Of a stretch of DNA of 64,000 nucleotides, positions 9,777 to 20,744 are shown one piece after another. The stretch covers positions 56,083,253 to 56,147,252 of the forward strand of contig CM043959.1 of assembly GCA_014529385.2 (NCBI GenBank), in the 5' to 3' direction. The notes under the pieces are model-generated. The model worked only from the letters and a program-made list of their open reading frames with translations, was not told the origin of the DNA and ran no database searches. The DNA is from Adiantum capillus-veneris. Taxonomy: Eukaryota > Streptophyta > Polypodiopsida > Polypodiales > Pteridaceae. Position numbers and translations under genes: made by a program. Every line of letters begins with the position of its first letter. Within the stretch, counting starts at the first letter, position 1.

Positions 9777-11294
9777 ATGACACCAGATCAGAAGAAATGT
9801 ATTATGCGTGCCATTCGTAAAGAATGTATTTTGGCAATCTCATTATGTGCAGCTGACCGCATACAGCATATTAGTGAAAGTGATGTCTACATCAAAGACA
9901 TCACTAGCGCTATATGGGAGAACACAGAGCGAGGTTGCGACTTGAAGGCCAATACGAGTTGTTGAGTCCAGCTGGGATACGATAATTTGACCCCCACCAT
10001 AAAGTCAGGACAGTGTTGGGCAATGTGAAAGTATGTTGCAGAGACTTAAAGGAAGATATCCCACCTGCTTGCGACATGTCAAAGTTAGAGCTCTGGGATA
10101 AATTGTGGGAAGAACAGAAGGTAAAGATGAAGTGTGTGAAAGCGCAGGACCAAGCAGCTTTACCCAAGAGATTGAAGATGGCACAAGATGCACAACAGCT
10201 TTGGGAGGTTGATCTGATGCCAGCGGCACCGGCACAATCATGTGCACTGCTTTGAATGCAAAGTGCACTCATCTTGTTGGCATCCCTCACGAAGCCTTGG
10301 TAGAAGGTATGAGGATTGGAGATGGCTCCTTTGGTGTGTGCACATTGTACACTATCAAAGGCATCTCATTTTTTCCAGACCACATTACATAGTGGAAAAA
10401 TGTTACAAGGGAGGGAGTGAGGCAAAATTTGACAACTTTCAAACAGAGCAGGGAATGCAAATGCTTCACCCCTCCATTGTAAGGTGCATTGGGTTTACTA
10501 CAGAGTCTCCTTGGATCACGATATTCCAATACTACAATGGGGGTACCGTGGGCGACATGATGTGTCACTTACCATTCGCTCATGGATTGTTCAGACGACA
10601 CATGCACAGGCTACAACACGGTTGGAGGTCATTGCCTGTAGCAAACAACCTTGTAAGCCAGATAGACACGGTGCGGATCAAAGCAGTGGTCGAGCAGATG
10701 CCGGAAATTTTTCATGCCTTAATCGACGGCGTTGCAGCTGTCCAACAAGCTGGTATAGTGCACAGTGACCTACACCCGTTCAACATAATGTTGGAATTTA
10801 CTCGCGCCAATAAACCCCGCGTCGGTATCATTGATTGGGGTATGATGCTGAGAACACCTGCTAAGCGCGTAGCAAATAATTATTTGTCTCCAACCGCGCA
10901 GTCGAACGAAGCAGTTTTGAATGCACAGAGAGCAGCGAATGCCGAGATGGCTAAGCGACTGTGAATTGCTCCCGAACTATACAATCCACGGTGCGCAGAT
11001 GCATACTCAAAAGCCAGCGACATTTATGCATTGGGCTACCTGTTCGACATGCTGGCAGATTTTTGGAGTGCAGCCAAAAAAAATTATTTTCCAGATGATG
11101 TTTTTCACCACCCGGACGAAGATGTTATGAGGGCTATTCGAATTAAAGTAGATTGTTGGATGAAGTTAAAAGAGAGAGACCAAAGAAGGAATGCTTCTGA
11201 CATGTTGATGTTTTTCAAAGAATATTTAAAGACAAACCCTAATCCTGTGCAACGGCCACTTGTTAAACTTGCACCATCATTTTATACGATTTAA
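9777..11294 (+). pseudogene. Broken eukaryotic-type protein kinase gene
   Basis: A protein kinase transfers phosphate from ATP to proteins. The catalytic domain is readable across shifts: a glycine loop IGDGSFG at about 10315-10335 (frame 1), VEKCYKGG near 10390 (frame 3), the catalytic loop HSDLHPFN at 10761-10784, the metal-binding DWG at 10833-10841 (family norm DFG), IAPE at 10965-10976 and a C-lobe with SDIYALGYLFDML. Upstream, an N-terminal region starts MTPDQKKCIMRAI at 9777 and shifts frame near 9925; a stop follows at about 9978. A TGA at 10962-10964 interrupts the C-lobe, but the frame then continues to 11294. At least three frame changes make this a pseudogene. HSD for HRD and DWG for DFG are unusual. 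It is followed 281 bp later by the RING-type gene on the same strand. The family within kinases is unknown. Confidence 0.8.
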
Positions 11295-11574
11295 ACATTT
11301 TTATGATATATACATGTCTTGTCAAGTGTATTCAAATTTTTATTGAAGTGTATTATCTGCTTTGAAGTGGTTCACCTAATTGAGTCAATTATCTTTAATC
11401 ATTTCAAATTTATCATTTAACTGTCAATATTTTAAATTTTCCTTGTGGTTCAATTAGTCGCATTTGAAGTGGTGGTTTTTAGTGGATTTCGTGCAGTGTC
11501 CCAATGAGTGAGAATATATATTTTCCAATGATATTGAATATTTTCCACTCTGTTGACTGCAGCTCTAAGAGAAA

Positions 11575-13932
11575 ATGATCAATCAAGAACAAGATATTGG
11601 CACCCAATCACTGCCTGATGATTAACAACAAGCGGATGTTAACACTAGGTTGGTAACCTAACAGGACATAAAAGTGTCCTTTCAGGGTTTTGAAAAAAAC
11701 CTCCAAAACCATAGTAGATCCACTCATTTTGTAAAATCCTTTCATGAGGTTATAGTTCAAGGCCTACTACACATGTAAAAAATAAGAAACTTGTAAAATT
11801 TCTCATCTTTTGGTCACACCAAGCCTCCAAAGTTGATGGACCAATACATTTTCATCAAAACAGTCATTTCTTACGATTTGTTGCATAAAAATAAGATTAG
11901 GGATTTTTGTAGGACTTGAGATAAATTCCCTAGTTAACTTCAATGGGTTGGTGACCAGAACATATGATTGCTTCTCACTCACTATTTTTTGTTTTCCCAA
12001 AAGAAATAGGTACAAAAAAGTTGAATTTTTACAATTTTGCAAACCTATCATCAAAGTTTCTATAGCCACACTCAATACAAATAATATATGCATGTTTTCT
12101 TAGTTCCCTATTGTTCTTTAGGTCATAAGGAGCCATGGATCATGTCAAAAGAATATTACATCTCTTACCAAGGGGAATCTTGGGGACAAAGATGAAGTGC
12201 TAAATACAGCAAACATAAAAAATCTGGGTTCAGCATTATGAGTTGTAGAATCCCATAGAAACTATTCAATATCTAGCCAAATTTGATCCTTATGACTAGA
12301 TATGGTTACTACCTACAAAATGCATGTAGTTGTCACAAGAAACTAACAATATTGAAAAATCTATACTTGATACACTAGAATGTTTCGTTTTCTTTTATAA
12401 TTGAAAAAATCAATCATCGTTGTCTACTATGCAAAATAGGGTATTAGGTGCCCCAAAACTCAAGGAATATTAGCTTTATGTTACAATATGAGACATAGAA
12501 AATCAAAACTGCATTTGGATATCATGAAAGCCACCAAAAAAATCATAGAAGAGCTAAAATTGGCTAAAAAACAGGATTTGACAATTTTTGTAATTTGGTC
12601 ATAACTTACAACTTTAACATTTATTTCTCCCTAGAAGCATCAGGACATGTTGAGGACTACTAAAGATAGTTCTCTAGCATTATAGACCTCACAAACATGA
12701 ATTCTAGAGTGGTATAGTTGCAAAAAGTTGAAAAAAGCCAAAAACAGGACCCGTTTTTTCACACAGTTTAGTTTGTGAAATGTTGTGCAAGGACAAGGTT
12801 AAAGATAGAATTGATATTCCAAAAAAATGTCGAGTTTTTTTCAGCTCATGAAACAACTTTCTAGATAGATAGCACCCCAAAATCCATTTTGAAACTCTTG
12901 ACATAATTCAAGGAAAATGGTCACTTAACAGGACATAAAAGTGTCCCATTACCAACCTAGTGTTAATGCATTTCAACGCATGAAGTCTCTGGCACACGGC
13001 ATGTCGGCACAACAAGCAACGCGTACTGCTCGCCGACTCTCAAAGTGGGAAAATCCAAACCATATGCAGTGGAAAGAGATCAATAAAAAAGTGACAAAGA
13101 ACATGATCAAGAAAATATGGCCATGTGAGGATGCAGAGATCAAGAAAGGAAGGTGGAAGGTTTCGAAGTGCACGCATGATGGTATCAAAGATAACGCTGA
13201 GAGGATTTATTTGGAGGTTTATGGCCATCCCCTGCACAATGCAGATTGTGCGCTATATTTTGCCAAAATGTTATATATTCACTTTGTGCAATAGCGACTA
13301 GTAGACTTCTCGTCAAAGGAGACAACTATTGCCACTCATGATTTAAGGGAGAGTTGTGTCACTTTCACCCGAGATGAGATGGCATTGACAGTGGAAGGCA
13401 CCGACCTACAGTTAAAGAAAGAGAAGGATATTTAAACGACACAGTTGGTAGAGAAAGATGCAGAAATAACACGTCTTTCTATTGCTACCCAGACACCGCA
13501 ACCCTCACAAGTCCGGATGGAGAAAAGCATTCACCGCTTAAGTCAGGACATTCAAACCCTAACACAACGAGTGAATCCAACACCTGTACAAGGGACACAC
13601 ATCAGCCACCTTGTCTTGCATCCGAGTTGGTCCCCTTGTCTACTTCAGATGCATCCTCATCTTCCCAATGTCCAGTTTTCTACAAGAATTTTGATGGATG
13701 GAGTGGGTACTATACATTGGCATGTGGTCACTATTATCATTTAGTTTGTCTTATTCATTTGATGCAAAACAATAGTCGGTGTGCAATGTGTTCACAAGAT
13801 ATTCCACAAGGAATGTATATTATGTTTGGCATGGCAAACGAATATAAATTCAAGCAAGCACGCCTAAATACCCCTAGCACAATTAGAAATCTATTTGATG
13901 AGCAAGATGCTGCTTCAGGGAAACACAATTGA
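11575..13932 (+). pseudogene. Broken coiled-coil / RING-type zinc-finger gene, split by a 1.3-kb insert
   Basis: An ATG at 11575 opens MINQEQDIGTQSLPDD, then a TAA. The same frame carries on as QQADVN, is interrupted by the inserted element at 11643-12962, and resumes as AFQRMKSLAHGMSAQQ. It continues in one frame through KWENPNHMQWKEINKKVTK, with stops at 13292 and 13433, and a heptad-like stretch LVEKDAEITRLSIATQ. After a shift near 13600 comes CPVFYKNFDGWSGYY, then ACGHYYHLVC and RCAMC, matching the second half of a RING-H2 finger (C-x-H-x2-H-x2-C...C-x2-C). The first C-x2-C pair reads C-x2-F, so one zinc ligand is missing. RING fingers usually mark ubiquitin ligases; that role is inferred only. 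The kinase lies upstream, and the hAT transposase converges from downstream, ending 132 bp away. Confidence 0.65.
11643..12962. mobile_element. 1.32-kb non-autonomous inverted-repeat DNA element flanked by TTAA
   Basis: Perfect 14-bp terminal inverted repeats, CACTAGGTTGGTAA at 11643-11656 and TTACCAACCTAGTG at 12949-12962, are each bordered by TTAA (11639-11642 and 12963-12966). Removing the element and one TTAA rejoins the RING-gene frame exactly, which supports both edges. Just inside both ends the 17-mer AGGACATAAAAGTGTCC occurs in the same orientation. It has no transposase; the longest frame (96 codons, minus) is unremarkable. A TTAA duplication fits piggyBac-type elements, while CACTA ends recall CACTA/Chapaev types, so the superfamily is open. 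Confidence 0.85.
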
Positions 13933-14064
13933 GATTGACAAACTATGTAATATCGCAACAAACTATGTACCATCGAGAATATGAAGCATTGTAATTACTC
14001 AAAACACATTTGAATACAAGGTCTTTTACAATGGTTTTTGACATTTTCTCATTCTACTCTCAAG

Positions 14065-16227
14065 CTATATTGAATCAGTTGAGTTGTTATTTGGTTCTAA
14101 GTATGAGTGTTGTGGTTCTCCTTGTAATTCAACCTCCACATCTATTATCAAATTCTCTTCTATTTCGTCTACAGTGCATTGAGATACACCAACATTGAAA
14201 TCTTCTTCATTTTTGTTTTGACAATCATACAACCAGGTTGGCATTTCCTCCTCGTAGCCAGCACTTTCGATGTGATTCAGTATCTTTTCGTTGCAATACA
14301 TATACACTAATTTCTCTGCTCTGTATGCTTATAGTCTGTTTTGAATAGTTTTGTGAACATACTCCAGTTTCTCTCTGAACTTGAATTTGCTGCTCATTGT
14401 GCGAGTACTTTTATTGCAAGAGGACGTAAGGTAGAGTAATGCTCTCCACCATTCATCATCCACCACTTCCATGCAGGTTGCTCTTTTGCCATTACCTGTA
14501 CAAAATCATTCGCAAAAGGACCTTCTTTTAATCTAAATGCACTCATTTCTTTGATGCAATCAATTCGGTCCTGAACGTTGGAGTAGAACGTGTTGACCAC
14601 GTGATAGAAATCGCCTACCACCTCTGTATTGGACATCATATCTAAATTTCAATACTCTGGATCGAGCATGTAAGCCACGCTATGGAGTGGACTATGAGTG
14701 CTCTTCCACCTTGCCAGAGAATGGTAATCGCCACTCCTTATCTACTACAGACTCTTTCAGCTCTTCAGGATTTTCAAGACTCTGTTGGAATGACCACCAT
14801 GTCATCCACACTTTGCCCAAGTTTGGCGCCCTTTGATCAAGATTGCGGATAGCGAACATAACGGGCATCATTACATGGTATGCATCCATTACACTCCTCC
14901 ACCTGGAAACCTTGTTTACATTGCCACGTAGACATGTAATTTTATCCTCCACTATTTCTTTCTGCTCAAGCTGCCATTCATCAAAGGACGCACAACTAAA
15001 TGTGTCAATCACAGCACATTTATTACGGAGAAGCGATTCCAAGGTATAAAAGTGTGCTGAATCGAGTTTCAGAAGGAAGTTTCAGCATCACTGACATGTG
15101 CATCCTATACAAATCGAGCACTCTCTGTCGTTACAAGATAAATTTCACAACCTGACGTGCTGTATCAATTATTTTGGCAAACCACGTGGTTTCTTTGCTA
15201 ATGTACCAATCTTTCAGCACCAAGTTCAAGCTGTGTGTATTACAACCATTGGCAAAAATGTGTGGAAAGCACTTCTTTATTAATTTACTGGCGTTTTTAC
15301 AATTCTTTGCGTTGTCCATCACAACTTGAACGACATGTTCAACACCAATTTCTTTAATTACATCAATCAAGACCTCAGAAATGTATCTGCCACTTTTAAT
15401 TGCACCAGAACTATCAATCGGCTTTATAAACGTTTCTCACCTTGGACAAACCAGCATTACATTGATCAACGGTCTTCTCTGAACATTTGACTAGCCATCA
15501 CTCACAATCGTACACCCTAAAAGTGAAATATTCCCAAGTATTATTTTGCCAACACGCTCTTTGACTTCGATGTAACATTTGTCCAAGAAAAAATTTCTTA
15601 TCGTGGGATAAGAAGGAGCTGAAAATCCTGGACCAAACTCACCGGTTTTCTTCCAAGCAGCCTTCCAATGATTGTTGTCTACCATGACCAAAGCACTTCC
15701 AGTAAAGAATATTTCTTTAGCGAGTGTTGTTTGTGCTTCTTCTAGAGACTGCACTCGAAAGCTTTGATGTAATGATTTTTGACGCATTTGAAAAAGTCCA
15801 CCTTCATTGTGACGTTTAAAAGGAATACTGCCTAGAATTTCCTCTCCTTGCGCAGGTTGCTCTCCAAGGTTAGTTGGCATCACTATATAGGATCTACGGA
15901 GTTAATATTTGGCTCTGGGAACTCTTGATTCAAAGTCAGAGAGCTATATATATGTAGTTTCTTGCCACCCTTTTTGGTGAGCTCTTCTCTCAAACGCTTT
16001 GCAACTACAGGTGCCTGAGAATGTTCACATTTTCTACAAATTTTTTTAGCGCTACCCAGAAAATAATCCTTAATACATGGTGCACCGCTAGATTTTGTTG
16101 TGTGACAAAATTTACATTGCCACTCCATATATCGGCCGCATATGTTGTGAGCATAATCCCACTCTTTTCTAGGAGCTTTTTTATTCTTTGGCTTCTTTGT
16201 ACCACTTGTGCCCACATTTTGCTCCAT
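14065..16227 (-). pseudogene. Broken hAT-type (DUF659) transposase
   Basis: Read on the minus strand, it opens at 16227 with a BED-like zinc region (WQCKFCHTTKSSGAPCIKDY and CRKCEHSQAP). Next come FSAPSYPTIRNFFLDKCY and the DUF659 core: IVSDG (stop where Trp is expected) SNVQRRPLINVML, then VVQVVMDNAKNCKNASKLI and NGCNTHSLNLVLKDW. The C-terminal dimerisation region has AWKWWMMNGGEHYSTLRPLA, then SSSERNWS and EKLVYMYCNEKIL. Stops and shifts occur near 15890, 15490, 15430, 15050-15130, 14650, 14394 and 14320. The enzyme would cut and paste a hAT element. I could not locate terminal inverted repeats or an 8-bp duplication. It is convergent with the kinase and RING genes. Confidence 0.88.
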
Positions 16228-17187
16228 TTCTTTTAAATTAAAACTGAAGAGAAAAGAACAAGATGTTACAAACTGAAAACAATTTTTTTATTTTCAATAT
16301 AAATTATAATTTAAAACCATTCAATATGAAAGTAACCATGATGCACAATATGAGATTTTCAATGCACGCTAGTTAATCCACATATCGATCACCTATATTG
16401 TGAGCAACCATACACATTGCAATATAATCTATACATGGCGTAATAACCATAACAATGCTATGAATATCTCTATGCAATTATTATTATAATGATTATTTAT
16501 ATGTCCACTTTGATTTGCAAACAATAAGACACATCTAATTTCATTTGCTACAAAAACAAACGAAAGCAATAAAAAATATAATTGGTCATTTCATGCACTA
16601 ATAATCTATCGTAATAAATAATGCAATCTCTAAATAAACCAATGCATGAACTAACGCAAATAAATCTTCAATATAATCACCCAATTGGGGACTACTTGTA
16701 CCCAGTGAAGGATTGTAGCCCACCCATGCAACCAATTCAATATATAAAAGCTATTTTAACCCAATCAAGGATTATAGCTCTTATATTGTAAATCAACTCA
16801 AATATAAGACTTCAAGGATCTTTATATGCCCGGTACACTAGTAGAGGAAATCCGACCCTTGACTATTGACTAGACATTTACATATGCTCATCTTCCAAAA
16901 CCAATTACAACCCTCATTTGGACCAATGGCTTCTTGGCAATGAGCATGATTCCCCAAGTTTTCAGTTGTTTTGGTTTTGTACCTTTATGTCGGTAAACAA
17001 ATTAAAATTTTTTAGAAGTGGTTACCGAATTAAGAATCACGTCCGGCCCAAAAAAGGACCTGTGACTTTGTAACCTTAGGTCAAATCACAAGGAGATGAC
17101 AATACCCAGCACTCGGATACACTCCCCAAGGATTTGCCTAGCTAAAGGACCAGGGTTAGCACACTATTTACTATATATAATTACGCT
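16228..17187. other. AT-rich intergenic stretch, no gene seen
   Basis: I find no reading frame with recognisable content. It holds short repeats such as AACCAATTCAATATATAAAAGC near 16730 and a related AACCCAATCAAGGATTATAGCTC phrase near 16757. The 5' end of a hAT element would be expected somewhere here, but no clear terminus is visible. Confidence 0.5.
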
Positions 17188-17274
17188 CGCCGGGCTTTTT
17201 CGTTTTCTCGACGGGCCCGCCGGGGAACTGCATTAGCCTGACGGGCCCGCCGGGAAAACGAAAAAAGCCTGGCG
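17188..17274. repeat. GC-rich imperfect hairpin
   Basis: The left arm CGCCGGGCTTTTTCGTTTTC pairs with the right arm GGAAAACGAAAAAAGCCTGG (17251-17272) with one bulge and a mismatch. Inside, GACGGGCCCGCCGGG occurs twice as a direct repeat (17219 and 17240 regions). The GC content contrasts with the AT-rich surroundings. A further GAAAGCCCGGAGGG near 17295 echoes the outer arm. Confidence 0.8.
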
Positions 17275-17346
17275 GTTCCCGTAGGGAAATTATGAAAGCC
17301 CGGAGGGCTATCCGTCTCTATAGGTTTTTGCAGGTCATCATCAAAG

Positions 17347-17427
17347 TCACGTTAACAATTAACGTGATCACATGATTTTTTTGTGTAAATACTAGAGTTA
17401 TTTACGTAATCACCCGATCGTGATTAC
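17347..17427. repeat. Two short perfect inverted repeats
   Basis: TCACGTTAA and TTAACGTGA (17347-17355 and 17359-17367, 3-nt spacer) are followed by GTAATCAC and GTGATTAC (17406-17413 and 17420-17427, 6-nt spacer). Together with the GC hairpin just upstream they form a 240-bp cluster of foldback sequences. Confidence 0.8.
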
Positions 17428-17785
17428 CTTAATGAAATCCCTGATCCTTGCATCTACTCTTCCTAGCACCTTGACATGGCACGAAAAATCTTCCTTTTTT
17501 GCTTCTCATCAAGTTGGACATCCTTCCGCTTATTATCATAGAAAGTCTACTGCCTTTGCCTATCTCTTTGTTCCCTTTTCTTTGCCACTTAGTAATCGCG
17601 TAAGCAGCCTGTGAACTGCTTGGGAAACTGTGCTCAACTTTGTACTAGTGGGCACAGAGCTGGATCAGGAAAACCTAAAGAAAAAGAGCTCAATGCATGA
17701 ACATAAATCATCAAGAGCCCAGGCATCAACAAGACCAAACATGTCACAGACACTCACACACACCTTACTGGCGAGAAGGCTCCAT

Positions 17786-17788
<3 letters not shown>

Positions 17789-17850
<62 letters not shown>
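17789..17850. repeat. (GA)n microsatellite
   Basis: An uninterrupted run of about 31 GA dinucleotides. Confidence 0.97.
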
Positions 17851-17856
<6 letters not shown>

Positions 17857-18998
17857 ACTAAGCACACACAACAGAGAACTGCGCACAGAGGAAAGAAAGG
17901 GAATGCGATGCAGAAACACCGCATAGAGAGGGAGAGAAGGCGCTCTTGTCTATGCAAAAATGGTGCACAGAGAATATCCTAAACCTGTATGCTTTGTGCC
18001 CACGTAGAGAAGGAGACACAGGGGGTGCTCGTACGTCCAACATGTCAAAGAACTACAAGGGGTGATAAAAAATGCATACCCCTCTTTTTTTTAAAATCCC
18101 CCCCCTCTTCATTACTCATCATTGAGTTTCCTCCCCCAAAAATCAGATGTAGACTCAAAAGTTCCCCAAAACTACTTTAAAAAGGAGTGTCCAAGACAGC
18201 CCTTTTTGGACCACCTATACATGCTTTCACCCAGATCCCAAATGCTCTAAAAATTGACAGAGAACTAGTTTTGCGAGTAAATTTTAACTTTCAATCATTA
18301 GAACTTCAACACTCAAATTGATCCAACCATAGGGATTAGTTAAAGTTGGCATTAGAAAACCAATATGGCAAAGTCAGATCAAATAGAGCCAGGGGAAATT
18401 GGATAAACTTAGGAAAAACATTTTCAAATTTGAAAAGATTGCACTAGTGTGCTAGGATAAAGTATAGGGGCATGCCTACCAAGTTTCACCATAGAATGTC
18501 GTCAAACATGAATCGCAATCCATGTGCCTTTTTCACTTTTCCAGGCCAAAATATAACCATCAGGTTCTATATGCCAAGTAAATCCCAAACCTAAAGTTTC
18601 AAGTTTGGATAGAAAAATTCAGGTGAAAGTGCCAAAATTCTCGAAGTTGCAGAACATCTCCAAGAATTGGTATAAATCCCAAACCAGTGATCCAAATCAC
18701 AAAAGTTTCAAACCATAACATGAACATAATAGATTCTATCAAATGATGTAAGCAGAATTTTCAATTATGTTCCAACATGGATCATGATCCATGTACGTCA
18801 ACCTCAAAATTGACCGATAACCACATGCCTTGGTGCCCATAGTTTTCCTAGTTGCACTGGTGAAGTTTGGTCAAATTTGGAGTTGTTTTGATAAATTTAT
18901 GCTCACTTTTCATTTTATGCTCAAGTTTGCATCTATTCACTTTTTTGAAAACATTTTACCGAGTTTTCAAAGCTAAAGAGATGATTTTTTGATAGCAA
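17851..18998. other. Non-coding stretch, no gene recognised
   Basis: After the GA run comes GA-rich sequence to about 18050, then AT-rich sequence with phrases such as AAGTTTCA and CCAAACC recurring irregularly. No frame has recognisable content. The style resembles an old diverged retroelement leader, but I cannot assign it. Confidence 0.45.
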
Positions 18999-19190
18999 AT
19001 GCCTCGACAGAAATCTCCAAAGGAGTGGAAAGCTGCTTTGTATGAAGCAGTAGAAATTTGTTCAAATGAAAAAGCTCACATTACTACGAATGAAGAATTG
19101 GAGAAGATCCCATCAAATATTCTCATTGGAAAATTCAAGGCAACTGATGGATCTAAAGTTAAGATAACAATTTTCCCTCAAGAGCTATGA
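18999..19190 (+). CDS. Short hypothetical frame, 63 aa, unrecognised
   Basis: The ATG at 18999 opens a 63-codon frame starting MPRQKSPKEWKAALYEAVEI and ending ITIFPQEL before a TGA. The composition is soluble and lysine- and glutamate-rich, with no known motif. It stands alone in decayed sequence and may be a fragment of a larger lost gene or chance. I assign no function. Confidence 0.2.
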   Translation: MPRQKSPKEWKAALYEAVEICSNEKAHITTNEELEKIPSNILIGKFKATDGSKVKITIFPQEL

Positions 19191-19435
19191 ACACTCCATC
19201 AACAAAGAGAATTGACAGAAGGGTCATTCCTACAACTTGATAGCTTCTTAAAAATTCCACCATGGGCAACCAACCTTTAGAGAGTCCATGAGGTTATGAG
19301 CTCCATACATTGCAATTGGGAGGCAACATTGAACAATAAGGATGGTGCCACAATCAAAGCAAGAGTCGATGTGTGGATCATTGATGAGCTGATCAACTAG
19401 GTCCTCCATATCCCCATTGGCAATCACAACCTCCT

Positions 19436-20480
19436 TCACAATACCAAAGAAATTGATAACGACAAGGCCTTCATCAAGAAATAAGGCCACAAGTTCACAT
19501 ATAAATATTTGATATATTCCAAAGACATGCATTTTGCATCTTGAGATGGATGTATGGGCCTTTCCCTTTCACTAGGGTGTGGCATGGATGAACTTGTAAT
19601 GAACATATAGCCACCTCTGATAGGCTCTAGTTTTAACAAGAGACTCCTTCTCATCCATGGATCTGGACCTTCCAATTTACTTGATCCTCTCCTAAGGGTA
19701 CTTTCTACATGGGTTGGAATCTCAGTGATTCTATCCATAAAACTTACCTCCTTTTCAATGGGCTTTTTATCAGCCATTTGGTTTAAGTAGATGATAGAAA
19801 ATGGTTCTTCCGAACATGAAATTCTTTTCTATGTATTCTATATACACATACCTATACTAATTCCCCTTATTATCCACCAAAATAGGTCGTTTCACTATTT
19901 CAAATTGGTAGAAATACATGTACATCTGTTTGATGTCGATAAGATCCATAGGACTCGTGTCTTCCTTCATGTAATAGTTCTCACCTTACTTGGTCATGAA
20001 CTTGTAAAATCCCACCATAGGATCATCTACAAGCACTCTTTCTAGCTCTTTCATGAAAATGAATCTAGCTCTTGGGTCATTCTCTAGTGGAGGTCTCTTA
20101 ATTCCTTTGCAAACTTTATCTTTGTTTTTGGTCATTCCAATAGCATCTACAAGATAAGGATTATATGTTCTAAGATAGCCAGCCCCTCTCTCATCAATTC
20201 ATCGGTCTTAATAGTAAAAAATCTCAACTTGCTCTCAAAACTCAGGGTTTCTCAAGTCCTTTCAAACATAGAACTTATGATGGATGTATACATAGATCCT
20301 GACTCCCTTACCATTAGTGTAATCGTAGTATAGCTATTTAGTCAGTGAAATTTTTGCTTTTTGTGATGTGACCTTCCCTTTTCTCTCACCATGGTAGCTC
20401 ATTTTTGGTGCTTTCTCAACCATAATAACTATGAAAGATGTCTGAGAAGAAGTGTCAAAGACTACTTCTTTTTGCACAGT
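19436..20480 (-). pseudogene. Decayed minus-strand reading frame, unrecognised
   Basis: The minus strand can be read with few stops from about 20480 to 19800: VQKEVVFDTSSQTSFIVIMV, YLRTYNPYLVDAIGMTKNKD, then ELERVLVDDPMVGFYKFM, IKQMYMYFYQFEIVKRPIL and YIEKNFMFGRTIFYHLL. A second piece (MADKKPIEKEVSFMDRITEI) follows at 19777-19436 in another frame. The protein-like composition across 700 bp suggests a former gene. I do not recognise the family; an accessory gene of a retroelement is possible. It ends about 260 bp from the TSD of the gag-only LTR element. Confidence 0.4.
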
Positions 20481-20744
20481 TGTTAGGGTCTCTCTTGGTT
20501 GACACTCTCTTCAATAGATCCCCTACATACTTGGTCTCTTGATATTCTAACACCTGACTAATACCAAGCTCCTGATATCAAGAACATGAACAATCTCTAG
20601 TTAGTTCAAGCTTGATTTACTACCTAGAGTTATTTAGATCTTTTGAATCTTCTCCCATGATCCAACTCTTCTCCTGTGCTAGTCTCCCTTCCTGTACAAG
20701 CTCTATTTCAATACTTTTTTTGACTTAAAAAGGGCCAAGTCTTG

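Noticed and set aside
10005-10568. Minus-strand frames of 126, 87 and 93 codons at 10.0-10.6 kb
   Set aside because: They lie opposite the kinase reading frame, which has recognisable motifs; the minus frames do not.
11643-12962. Calling the inverted-repeat element a CACTA transposon from its ends
   Set aside because: CACTA elements make 3-bp duplications; here the flanks match as TTAA (4 bp), while the 3-bp flanks TAA and TTA differ.
8114-18050. Idea that the GA runs at 8.1 and 17.8 kb, each followed by similar GAGACA-GGGGGT phrases, are terminal repeats of one element
   Set aside because: Similarity beyond the microsatellite is short and loose; no target duplication or sharp edge was found.
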